A model generated the notes under the pieces. It was not told the DNA's origin and did not search any database. It saw only the letters and a program-made list of their open reading frames with translations. The position numbers and the translations under genes were made by a program. This document shows, one piece after another, positions 28,001-40,000 of a DNA stretch of 64,000 nucleotides. The stretch's first letter is position 1; each line of letters starts with the position of its first letter. Origin of the DNA: Anseranas semipalmata (Eukaryota > Chordata > Aves > Anseriformes > Anseranatidae); the NCBI GenBank assembly GCA_013399115.1, contig VXAA01005253.1, positions 202,050 through 266,049 of the forward strand, read 5' to 3'.

Positions 28001-31000
28001 ATCCAATCTTTGAATTCATTAGCAAACAACCTGCCTCATCCAGATTTAGCAAGTTGCAACACACCCTTTCCCCAACTACTAAAGCAGGTAAATGGGAATT
28101 TAATCCCTCAGCCCTTCAACACTGAGGCCAGGGAAGGTGGACTTTCTGATAATTCAGTAAGTGTAAACTGTGAGTGCTCTAGGGTAAGAATTTGTTATAC
28201 AGATGTTAAAAGCTTTAAGATTAAATTAAGAGTGAAATAATTATGTTGTTAGGTTCTGCCAAACAGGTCAGAGTTGCAGAAGACTGAACACAACAGATAC
28301 TTCTTGCCCTAAAGCCCTGTTCCTTAAATGAGAAAGGCTATGTAGTGGACAAGTCTTAGAGCTAGAAAAGAGTACATTAGTCATAATATCGGTATTTTTT
28401 ACAGGCAATAAAAGAGATGTGAATATGAAACACATAGAAGGGGAGCGAACAGAAAGGTGACCTGTGCATAACAGGCAGGCAAGCACTAATATGTCTGTTG
28501 CATAACTGTAGGTTTGGTGTTCCAGAAAATGAAAGAAATCCTAAGAACAAGTCCTAACGTTAGTTTCAACCCAGCCCAATCCTGAACAAGAAAAGAAGCA
28601 GCAGGTACACATCCAAGATTATCACATACAGCCAGAGCGCACATGCATGTACAGCATTAATGTCAACAGCAACTCTTCCATTACATTTCAAAACAAAAAA
28701 ACTGGAATTGAATGTAACTTCTTTAGCAGTTAATATCATTTGCTGGCAAAATGACCCAAACTTATTGGTGTACATGATACATTACAAAAAACATCAGTAC
28801 AAAATATCTACCAATATAGTTTATCAAACAATGCTTTGGTGGATAATAACCACAAGTATGATTTCAGAATGGATACAGAGATTAGACTAAGATATAAGAT
28901 CTTGTCTATGGCAAATACTACTTTTTTTTTTTTTTTAATTATTCTTTTGCTGTTAAAAAGGCAGCACTGATGTTTGGAAGAAGTGCCCCTTCAGAAAAAC
29001 AATCCTGGCCTTGCCCTGTATTCCTATGCAGAGTTCTTAGTTTGACAGTCAAGAGGATCTGGCAAGATTTTCTACCTTCTCAGACAGAAGGGCAGAAGTT
29101 TAGTATCCCCTCTCTCACCCCTAGCTCCTTAACCAGTATTAGACAAGTTGCAGGGGACAGCAATTGCCTAGAAGTTTAATATTAGTTTTTATTGGAAGCA
29201 TTTATCACTCCTTGGGAAGGCAAAAGTGGTTTTGTAGTTCAGATGCATCTGTCTTAAGGAAGCCTTCTTGAAAGTCAGAACTCACCCTAAGAAAAGGGTT
29301 GTCTGCTCCCACTGATACTGAATGTAACTTAATGCTTTCCGAAGGTTCTTTCGGAAATCCAGGACAGCACATAATTCCAACTACCCTAGTCCCAGCAAAA
29401 TGTAATAATTGTCTCACTGCTCAGATTTCCTGCTGTCTTGTTAAAGTGATCATTTTCAATGGAAACATCACCTGCTCTAAAGTTCAAATTGATTCTTCTG
29501 GGGAAGTAACTGCTCTATGTTACTGCATATGCACCATATCATGCAGGAAATATTTGAACTTGCGTGTCTAAATCCTTCAGGAAAAGCTCACAGCCCCCTA
29601 TGTTGACGTTCTATGCAGCAATAAAGAGGTCTGGTGTTTTACTTGTTAGCAAGGTTTTTCTTCTTCTATTACCTTTTCTCAGCCACTTCCCAACTATCTG
29701 TAGGGGAACATCTAGATATTTCTTCTTATATTAATCAACAAGGGCAGAGTGCTTCATGAAAACAAATTCCTAATGTTTCTGACTTCTAATCCGTCTACCT
29801 CTACAGCTTGGAGGTGCTCTCTCTATATAAGGGTCAGACAGTTAACTGTTTTTCACTTGGTGGTAGATTGCATGTTCTCAGACTCCTGTACAGGTAGACC
29901 TCCATTCACTATCAAAAAGTAAGCAAACAGAAGTATAATGCCTTTTAAAGAACTGAATGTAAAAACTGAAGTCTTGTAACTTTTGCAGGTCTGCCAAGCT
30001 GCGAAAATTATGTAATGTTCTTTCCTCTTCCCTAGAAAGCATATTATATTGTCCTCAAAGAAAATAAGAGCGCCCTGTACCAAAGGGAATTCTGGACAAA
30101 GCTTGAGGGTGCTATATATGGAATTGACACTTTGCTATTTTCTTCCATTCAGGTTTCCTCTCACATACAGTTATGCATCCCAATCAAGGTTTGCATGTGA
30201 AAAAAAAAAAATTAAGTCTTTGAACTTAATCCCACAACACTAAACTATGCAAAGCTAGAAAACTTGTGCTCTCCTTTCTCAGCAGCATATTCTCTCTTCT
30301 TGAGCTTTGTTCTACTTACTGTTTGAATGCTTTACTACAAAGGAAGAAAAAAAGCCACCAGGACAATGGTTTCACTTCCTACACAGCAGAACATGCTACA
30401 TTTAAGAAAGAATTTAGAAAGAAGTAAAACTTTCATCAAAAGGCAAAGAAAGTTCATAGTGCATAGCCAGCTCTGAGCAGTTTATCATTTCTATGCCACC
30501 AAGCAGGAAGACTGCACAACTATTTTAGAGTTGCAGCAGATAATCTGAGATCCACATTTTACTATTCACAATACTGTAATGAGGACTTCTAAGCCTGAAC
30601 TTCTGCTTTTAAATTACAGCTTCATCCATCACCTTGAGTGTTTGGTAAAGGAAAAAACAGTACTTAAATCCATTTTGTAATGAAGTAGCAATAATAAATT
30701 CAACCTTTTTTTGCGCTCCCTCCGTCCCCCCAGTCTTTTCACCTTTTTCTTCCGTTACATGATGTATGGACTGTTTAACATCTGCACACTTCAGCAGCAA
30801 TGGGCAATAAGGGTACTCTGAGTCTAGCACAACCTGATCCAGTGGCTGGAACTTTCCTTGTTGCTGAAAATACATCAAAGGAATAATAAAAGTGTTATTA
30901 CAATGTTAAGACATATACACATACACATATATAGAAATATATATGCATGCAATCGCCATAGCATTAAAATAAAGAACTTAAAGAAGATCGTATTTTGAAT

Positions 31001-34000
31001 GGTACCACATGATACATTTAGAAACTGATTACAAAGCAAACTATAAATATTTATTTCAAACCAGTAAATATCTGCAAAATGCTGAACTCTTCAATCACTG
31101 CACTTAAGAGCCCAAATTTAAAACAACATGGGGAGAAGCTAATGTGAAGTACAGCGAGATTTTTTGGAAGATGACATAAGACACAGTAGTCAATGTGTGC
31201 CAATAGTGTTTGAGACCAAAACCTGTTGGATTAAACCCAGTGTCATAACTTCCATTCAAATTTTGCTTTTCCTTCCATAAAGATAAATCTCAAAGGAGCA
31301 GGGCAGCTTCTGGAACACAGTATTAACCTTTCACCTCTGCAAAGTCAATTCCAGTTTGGCCAGAATATGCATATAAAGCGATTTTGGCACAACTTAAATA
31401 GCCCCACACATGACAGAACCATCAAACAAATCTTGCCGTTGCCAAACAATGCATAATCATTCAGCACAGTTTGGCACAACTGGCAGCCTTCCCTTTGGAA
31501 AGATCCTTTAGCGCATCAGTACAAAGACTCAGTGAGTTCTCCATCCTTGGAGAACACATGGTCTCAGGAGCCAAAGCTGAAGTCATTACATCGGTCAGCA
31601 TGAAAAAAAGCACTTGGGTAAACTGTTTTCATTATTAATTAATCCTCTTACTAGACAGTCAGAGGCTTAATAAAAATAACCATCCATTGTTAAATAACAT
31701 AGGAAAAAAAAAAAACAGAATGGATTTCAATTTTTTTCCGATAAAAAAGAAAAGGCACAATTACAATAGCAAAAAGGTTATGAGAGGCAGAAATAAAGCT
31801 GCAATGAACTGTTTCCTATAGATAACTTACCTGCACAAGCCAGCTTGTGTCCAGAAGCAAGACAGCCACATTCACCTTGTGCAGCAACACAGAGCCTAAG
31901 CTAACAAGGCCTGCTGGACAGGAGAGGGCTCTGCTCAGAAACACTTAAGCAACCCTGCATCACACTACCAAAACCAAAGGGTGGTGCAAAGAATGATTCC
32001 ACAATACCCGGTGGGTATCTTAATACTCATTAGTTCAAGCCAGAAGCCAATGTGCTGCATTCAAGCTGGCCTTGCATGAGGTGTCTGCCACAAAATCCTC
32101 AAGACTTCCCCTTACTGAAGAATACACTAATTTAGGCAGGGCACTGCAGGAATGCATTTGCCCTTAGTTAGGAATCCATAACAGCTCTATGCACTTATCT
32201 GGCACCATGCCTGGCTTAGAAAAGCCTTCCAGAACAATGTACCTAAGAAGCAAATGGCAGCACAGGACTCAGAAACGCAGCAATAGTCATCCTTTTATTC
32301 AGGCTACCTCAGCACTCTATCACACTGACAGAGGAGATTTTCTGTTTCCCTAATTTAAGTTTGGTGTATAAAGCTTTCAAAGGGGTGCTGAATTCAAACA
32401 GAGCACAGTACCTAGAGAAACAGCTAAACTATTCCTGTGAAATGATTTCTTCTGATGGGCCACCCTGAAGCAGGAACAGACCACAGAAATACTGAACATG
32501 TTGGCACACCCTATACCATAAATAATTTAGAAGTAATTACAGAACAATAGGTTACTATTACGAATGTCTAGTAGGACTTTATTTCTTCAGCATACAAGAA
32601 TAGTTTTCCTGCATTCTCCACCTGCAACCTAAAGCAGAAAATAGCAAGCCACTTTATAGGAAATGCTCTCAGAAGAAAACCTCTTAGGATGCATAAAGTA
32701 AAATTATTGTCCCCATGAAATAAAAAGCAAGGATTAACATTTTTATTTTATTTTATGCCCTTTTTTCACAGGCAAATTACAAACTATAAATCAACAACAT
32801 TGCCTATGCCTTTTGATACACTTTGGAAATTTAAATAAGGTTTTGCAACACCCACGGTAAATTGATTAATCCATTTATTAATTATCCATCTTTTGGATAC
32901 TTGGTCACCCCTTTGCTATTCTGTGATACACCATCTCTACAAATATTGTTTGTAAAAAGGCAGTGTTTCCCTTCAAGTTCAAACTGCCAAAGAAATGTTT
33001 CTTCTTCCTCTCCCAAACTCATCTTTCTTTCTTCCCCTCTTTCTCAAAGTGATTCTTCTACTTCTTAGGACATGCTCTAGTTTGTTTTATTCTGATGACA
33101 TCTACCATTTTAAATTCAATAGTTCTGGGATAGGCTCTCACAAAAGGACAAAAGATTCTCCACTTCTCTTACAAAGAGGGGATTAGTTTTTTTTCCAGAT
33201 TGCAAGCTGACTCCTGGAATACACTACTGGCCAAAAAAATTGATGAAAACAAAGGTATTCCTTGGATGGACATTTCTGTTTTAAATGCAAATTAAATTTC
33301 CCATAATATGGAAGTCCCTCTTCAAAAAATTAACATAACTTCTGCAGAAAATGAAGTTAGAAATAATGTTTTCTCCTGAGAATTCCAGTGAAAAAATTAA
33401 GCAGGCTTACCTCCTTGTCTGCCTTTATGAGGTAATAAAGTATTAGAAATAAGGGGTCCATCGGTGTCACAAACAGCAGGCGCCCATCTAAGTGACAGAT
33501 ATATAAAAGTAAGTTTAGAACCAAGAGGCAAAAGTACATTAGTTCACCATTTTTTAGGATGTTTTTCAGGAGTGTGGGCAAGAAGAGGGGATTTTTTTTT
33601 AAGTTAAGTAATCCAGTATTTCAGTGAAATGGGCAAGAAAATAGTATTTGTGATTTTATAATAAAAATAGAGAGAGAGCTCAATTCTCAACTCTGCCAAA
33701 CAAAAGCACAAGTTCTCTTGCAGGTCTTCTGGCTTCCAGCACTCTCAGTTTTCCCTTTTTCTGGACTATATTTAAAACAGCAAAATTAAAGCTGCCCTCT
33801 ATTGGCAGATTTGGGTGTAACAGAACCTTATTTTGGGATACCAGATATATACCCAGTATACTCCACCCCAAACACTGGGCAAGACAGGATGATCTTGCTG
33901 GCAAAAGAAGATGGCAGTGCAAGAAATAATTTCAAGAGTTAGTTAAGTTAGAGCTGCCTTTCATTTGTAAGGGGAAAATCTGCATATAGTCTCCTAATTG

Positions 34001-37000
34001 AACAAAATACACTTAAATAGATCAGAAAATATTTCTGTGCGTTTTATTCAAAATTACACACAAAGGAAGAACTTGGTCTCTCCTCGAAGCAGACACCTCT
34101 GCCCATATGAAGCTCATTGCAGGACAATGGTTCAGTCTTTCTGTATAATTGTAGATAATTGGAAATAATATAACATCAAGGAAATTCACTAATTAGAGAC
34201 AATAATTTATGTCAATTTGACATTAATTAGCAAACCAAAAGCAAATAAACGTAATCCTTTTTTGTTTTAATTCATGTGATTAAGATAATTAAAGAAAAGG
34301 AAGTCCTATTGCAATGGCCCTAAAACTAACAAAAGTGGGAAGAAGGTGGTTTGCTCAAAGCTCATCCCCAGTCTAACATCTGCATTGCTAACATGATGCA
34401 TTGTGTGAAGTCTCTACAATACACCCGTATAGCCAAATTAGCTTGGGGATCCAGTTCACATTTATCTCAAAGTTAATTTCAATTCTTCTCTCCAGAGAGT
34501 ACCAAGGACATGGCTCTTTGTTATGGGACTATTTCTACAGCTTCCGACAAGCCTCAAGAATCCTAAATAACACCTCGGCTGGAGCAGAATGGGCCCTTAC
34601 ACGGTACTCTATCATCTTCCTTTTGTAATTCTGTAATCAAAACCTAAGCCTACAGGTGACAGCCTCGAAACGTGGCTCTAGTGCTGTGTGAGCTGAGTGA
34701 GACAAACAAACATAAGGCACCTCGCATCTATATCGAAATGATACAGATCAACCCATGCAAGCAAAATCAAGACAGGTCTAGGGCATTCAGGGCCAAAATA
34801 TTTCTCCAGCTATGTGAGTTTGTAAGCTGGTACTATCACGTGCTGAGTCCCTGGAAGAAAACTACCCAGATCACAAGGGAATACATTTCCCTGACAAGAA
34901 CCAGGCAAAGACAGCTCTTAATCACAACTCCGCAGCCATTAGCAAAGAAAGTACCTGGACTACTTACTCATAAGCCTGAAAGTTTTGATAATAAAATTGG
35001 AGGAAAAAAATATTAGCCGCTTTCTTAAAGCTTCCATTTAAGAAGCTTTCAACTGTACCTCCAGGAAGAGGTATTTTCATTTGTTCTAAGGAGTTCAGAC
35101 TCACTATAGGTGTATAAAGACCTCTGTCCTTCTCTGCAGATAATGAGATGATTTGCTTTAACTGCAAACACACAGCTTTTTTCTGTTGTTCTTCACCTGA
35201 GCATTCCAGAGAGGCATCAGTCTAAACATTCAGGAAAAAAAATTCCCCCTTTATATTTTAAAGAAAACTGAGGCAGTTGCTCCTTACGGCAACTGTTTCC
35301 AAAGGGCCAAAACAGGGGTTAGAAAAGAAGGGGGAGAATACAATGTGGACATAATTACGAGCAAGAAGCAGACCCAGTCTTCTGGCTCAGCCCCAGGTGG
35401 AGCAAGGAAAACCTCACAGACATACTGCTTACATTGCTATATGCACCTGTACAGGACGTTTAAAAATTAACACACATTTGGGATATTACCATTAAAGAAG
35501 GCATATGTCTGGTCAGGTTGCTTTATTTATTTTTTATTATAAATGCGCTTTTTTTTCTAGTTAAAAATGGACAAAAGGGGTATACCTTCATCTTCTGGAC
35601 TGATACTTATTGGATGGTCTATGGACATCCTGTGAGAGAAACGCTACTTCAGTGACAGTCTTTCTGATAAAGGCTTGTTAAAGCTGTCACAAGCGGTTAC
35701 ATAAGTTTCTTTCTCATTTCCCGAAAGGCAAGCTAGTATCAAAGACTATGATACTCACTTCAGACAAACACTGAAATGGCACCTTCAGACAGCAACCCTA
35801 TCCTGAGATCACAGCACTCACACAGAGGACTACAGAGGTAATTAAAAGAAAATGAGACCATACATTCCAATGCTTGGAGCTCTAACACACTGCTCTGCTT
35901 AGCCAGCTCAGGCCTTCCAGCTCATTTTCCCTTCCGCAGGATAAGACATATTTTACTTACACTGAGGACTTTCTGGTCTGATTGACAAGGCAAGCTAAGT
36001 ATTTTACAGCACTTCAGTTTAAATACAATTGAATGACTCCCCTGCCCTGCTATACCCTTCCTCAAAGACAAACGAACATCTGTCTAATTGAGGCTGCCAA
36101 AGGCAGCCTTTTAAAGAGAGACCACAAAGCCCCTAGCCCTGGTTAAATCCAGATGGCAAACGAGTGTGTCAGAAGGTGGGGATGTGATGCAGCATGCCTC
36201 AAACAACCAGAAGAAACACCTGTAAATTTACTAGAAGATAGAGGGAAGGTGTCTGTTTATGAACATTAGTCAGAGTTGGGGGAAGGATATGTTATATTAC
36301 TCACCTTGTTGAACAGTCTCACCTATAAACCAGGAACGATATTCCTCTTGAAAAGCTTTTACTTCAAACAGCTGCTGTGCGCCACTATTGAATAAGTAAA
36401 GGGTTGCTTCCCCTGTCGAAAAAGAAATCTGGTTTGTGTTTGTAAGCTTTCACAAAAATCAAAAGAATACCCAATACATCTGAAGAATGTGCCTTATATA
36501 CATACACACACAAACATACACACATTCTACATAAACTCACTACAAAGAGAGCTCAGACAAAGAAAACTATTATATACAGATGTTCATTTACCAGCTCTAT
36601 AAACCAAACTGAATTTGAATCAATAAATAAAATGTGTGAATAGTTCATCTTACAACACAAAGCCTTTGATCCAAACCCAAATCAAAATCACAGAAGAAAT
36701 TAGCTTTTGTCTGTACTGAAGGGGGAAGGTGGAAAACCAGAAAGTTTCCTTTCCCTCTCTCATGTTTGTCTCCAAGATATCAGACGCAGGGTTAGGGGAA
36801 CAAAACTCTCAAATCTTCAAGTGACAATTTGAAATATTTTACTTTTGTGCATCAAAACAGACAGCAGATAACTCAGTATGGGTAAACAAACAAGGTGTAC
36901 AAGGAAGTTAAAACAAGTTGCCTCAAACTGCCCATCAGAATCTTGATAGTTTGGGAAGGGCAAGAAAAGCTTTATCTTGAGCCACCCCATAGCACAGCTC

Positions 37001-40000
37001 TGCCATTTCACACTAGTTCTGGGTTCTAATGAGAGGGTGACAAATGTGCTACAAACCGGATTGGCAGTTTCCATGTCTAAAACAAGAAGTCACCAGAACT
37101 ACAGAAGGGGCCACTGAAGTTCAGTTAGCTGAGTCTGTTGGCTGGACTAGTCCTGTCTTGGTTATCAGTGCATCTTTGAGAGACAACATCAACTGCAACA
37201 TGGCTGTCCTGCTCAAAATACATACATTGCAAAGCTAGACTGACTTGCAGATCACGGGCTGGCTCAAAAAACTGTGAATGCAAGCCCTTGCAAGCTGATG
37301 TCAGCACTGCTATTTTCAGCCTGACGAGATTCCAAGGTGCACAGGAGGGTCAGTTAAAATGGGCAGATGCATCTTTTCCCCAAAATGACTGATGATGCTT
37401 TTTTTCCCCCTTTATCAGAAAGGTTAACCAAATGTTTAACCTCACCTAAGGATACAGTTTCAGTTCTCTGATAATCATTTTTCTTTTGGAGAGGGGAGGA
37501 GAGGAGTCAGCAGTAAATATAAGGGGGAGCAGAGGTTTCAGTCATTACCACGTGCTTCTCAACAAGGGTCTACACCGTAGTTTGACCAGCGCCAGACATC
37601 AGACTATTGACATCAGTGTCCGTTGAACAACTTAAAGACTCCTACCAGTGAGTGTGCTTGCCAAATGCGGTGGAGAGCTAGGAAACATTGGGAAAGAGAA
37701 CATTCCTACTGCCTAGCTTCAGCTCCTTATTTTATTTGCTTATGTTAAAAGGACAGTCACCACGGGATCCCAACAATGTCATTAGAGAGAACCTCCAGGA
37801 GATGGAGAGAGAAGCTAGACAGCTTTGCTCCTAACTTTACCACTTCAATTAGTTGCTTGAGTCTTGTGGCATGGGTATTCCCCTTCTTTTAGTTCAGAAC
37901 TTTGAAAAATGTTTCTTGTAGTACTTCTGAATTACAGGCTGAAACACTAGTTTATAGTCTTTGTATGGGATAGAAATTTTGTCCTTTTTACCTGTCTATA
38001 AAAAGGACCATGCATGCTTTTATTTAATAAAGTGGTTAGCATAAATATCCATAGTGTGCTGAGTCCTTCAATGGGTATTTATACAGTATCTGGCATCAAC
38101 AATTCATCCATTAGACCCAAACATAAGGAAAAGACATTATTAGGGTGTTCTCAGTCCTTCCATTTTCAAACCCTATACTTATAATAGGCTACATAACTGA
38201 AAGTTTATGCAGGTCTATAAATAAGCTTCTGTAAATTCTAAAGGAACACACCCAGGCTTTTGGTCAAATCATTGTACGTTAGGTTTTCCCCAGAAACCTT
38301 TCCCAAGATCTCTGATTCTACAAGCTACATAGATCTCTTCTTCCACAGAGAACAGCAAATTAGTATCTACTCTTTTTAAAACATAATAAATTACAAAGCC
38401 AATATAATGTAGCAGGTGGAAATAGTCCATGGCTGTATATTCTCACAGTAAATCTGAGCGATCAAAAAACAGTCATCGTGATGAGAATAAATGATTTCAC
38501 ATTTTGCATCTATTGTTTTTAAATTACTATCTCAAGAACAAGTAGAAATTACTATACTGTGGTATTAAAATGTACCTGAAGACTTTAGTTACAAATGCAC
38601 AAATGTGAACAGTGAATTTCAAAAACAAAAACATGGAACTCAGCAAACAAATAAGCTTGTGAAAAGAGAAAAAAACAGCACGAACCATGTTTTTCAAACA
38701 AAATAGGTTAACCCTAACTAAGGCTTGCTGCAGGCTTCTGCTGCAGTATCTTATACTGCAATTATTACATTACTCATATAGTAATAACAAATCCTTGACA
38801 AAAATGGCAACCTGAGTAGAAGAAAGTAACTGTGTGTGGGATGGTGGTGTCATTATATCACCTGCATCTGCTGGTCTTTTCAACGTATTTTGAATTCAAA
38901 GTGCCTTGTCATCTATTAACGAGAAAAGAGATACCACCACTTGGACCAAGGAAAGAGGAAAATTAGATTTAAAAATGAAAAGACTCAAAAAGCTTGGTAA
39001 GTATAATTGAATCACTTCTTCTGACTCTGCCTATTTATTTTACAGCATAAGATGAACGGTACGAAGCCTAAATTTGGATTAAAAAAAGCCCAGGCTCAAC
39101 ACCCAACACTGCAAGTTCCCCAAAACTAATGCACTTAAAAACACAACTTAAATTACACCTTTTTTGTGCTGCCAATATTCCCAATGAATAAACATTTCAA
39201 CCAATTAAAATTATAAAAGAAATCCTAAATGTTTGCACAGCATTAACTATCTGGCATCACCAGCAGTATCTTTGGCACATAAGACTTACATTATCATCAC
39301 TATTTCAGCTTGCAAAACACGAATCATTTGGTGGTGGAGGGAATCAATCAGAACATTAACAAGCTCGTGTCACAATTCCAAAACTTGCCTGTGCTTGGAC
39401 TGCGTAGTCTTGTAAACATAGGTTCGCTGTCAGGTGTCTTAGGGGGGTTGGTAGCAGCCTCTGTGGGGGGAAAGGAAAAAGTTATAAACTTGTAAACTGA
39501 GAAGTATTTCACGTTCTGCCATGCTTCTCCGAGACATTCACAATTAATTGGATTAACGCTTTCTGAAAGCTCACATATTTTCTGCCTAAAAACTTATATG
39601 CATCAGCCCAAATTCATCCTACCCGATCAAGGCACCTAAATTATGATTCCAGAATCCTGGCACTCTCTATTTGCCACAGAAAAGATATGCACCTGGGGAT
39701 GACTTAGATTTTGAAAACCACTCCCCCCCCAGAGAGCCTCAGGCAACAGAGCTCCCAAGTTTGACATCTCGGTTAAGTGAGATGAACTGATGTGCTGCCC
39801 TGATTAGTCTCAAAAACAATGAGAATGCTTTGGTAAATTAGGCCAAGCATGGTGTGGACATTAAAAAGTTAAAAGTGCACAAGGTACAATATTTGTAGGA
39901 AGAAACAGTGGTCTTCTTTCAGGAACTCAGATTATGAAGCAATACGGGGCAGGAATTGTCTGAGTGGTTGTTACTTATGTGAAAAATATGCACACTTATT

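Noticed and set aside
36425..36460. FVKAY-like reading upstream of exon 3, first taken for the FVKL segment of exon 2
   Set aside because: It has no donor site and would run into the intron 2 acceptor. The real exon 2 was found elsewhere.
37435..37500. A 37-nt candidate for RNASEH2B exon 2 (donor TTAG|GTGAGG after a pyrimidine tract)
   Set aside because: The frame and phase could fit, but the peptide does not resemble the family. The exon at 39389-39460 matches in length, phase and sequence.
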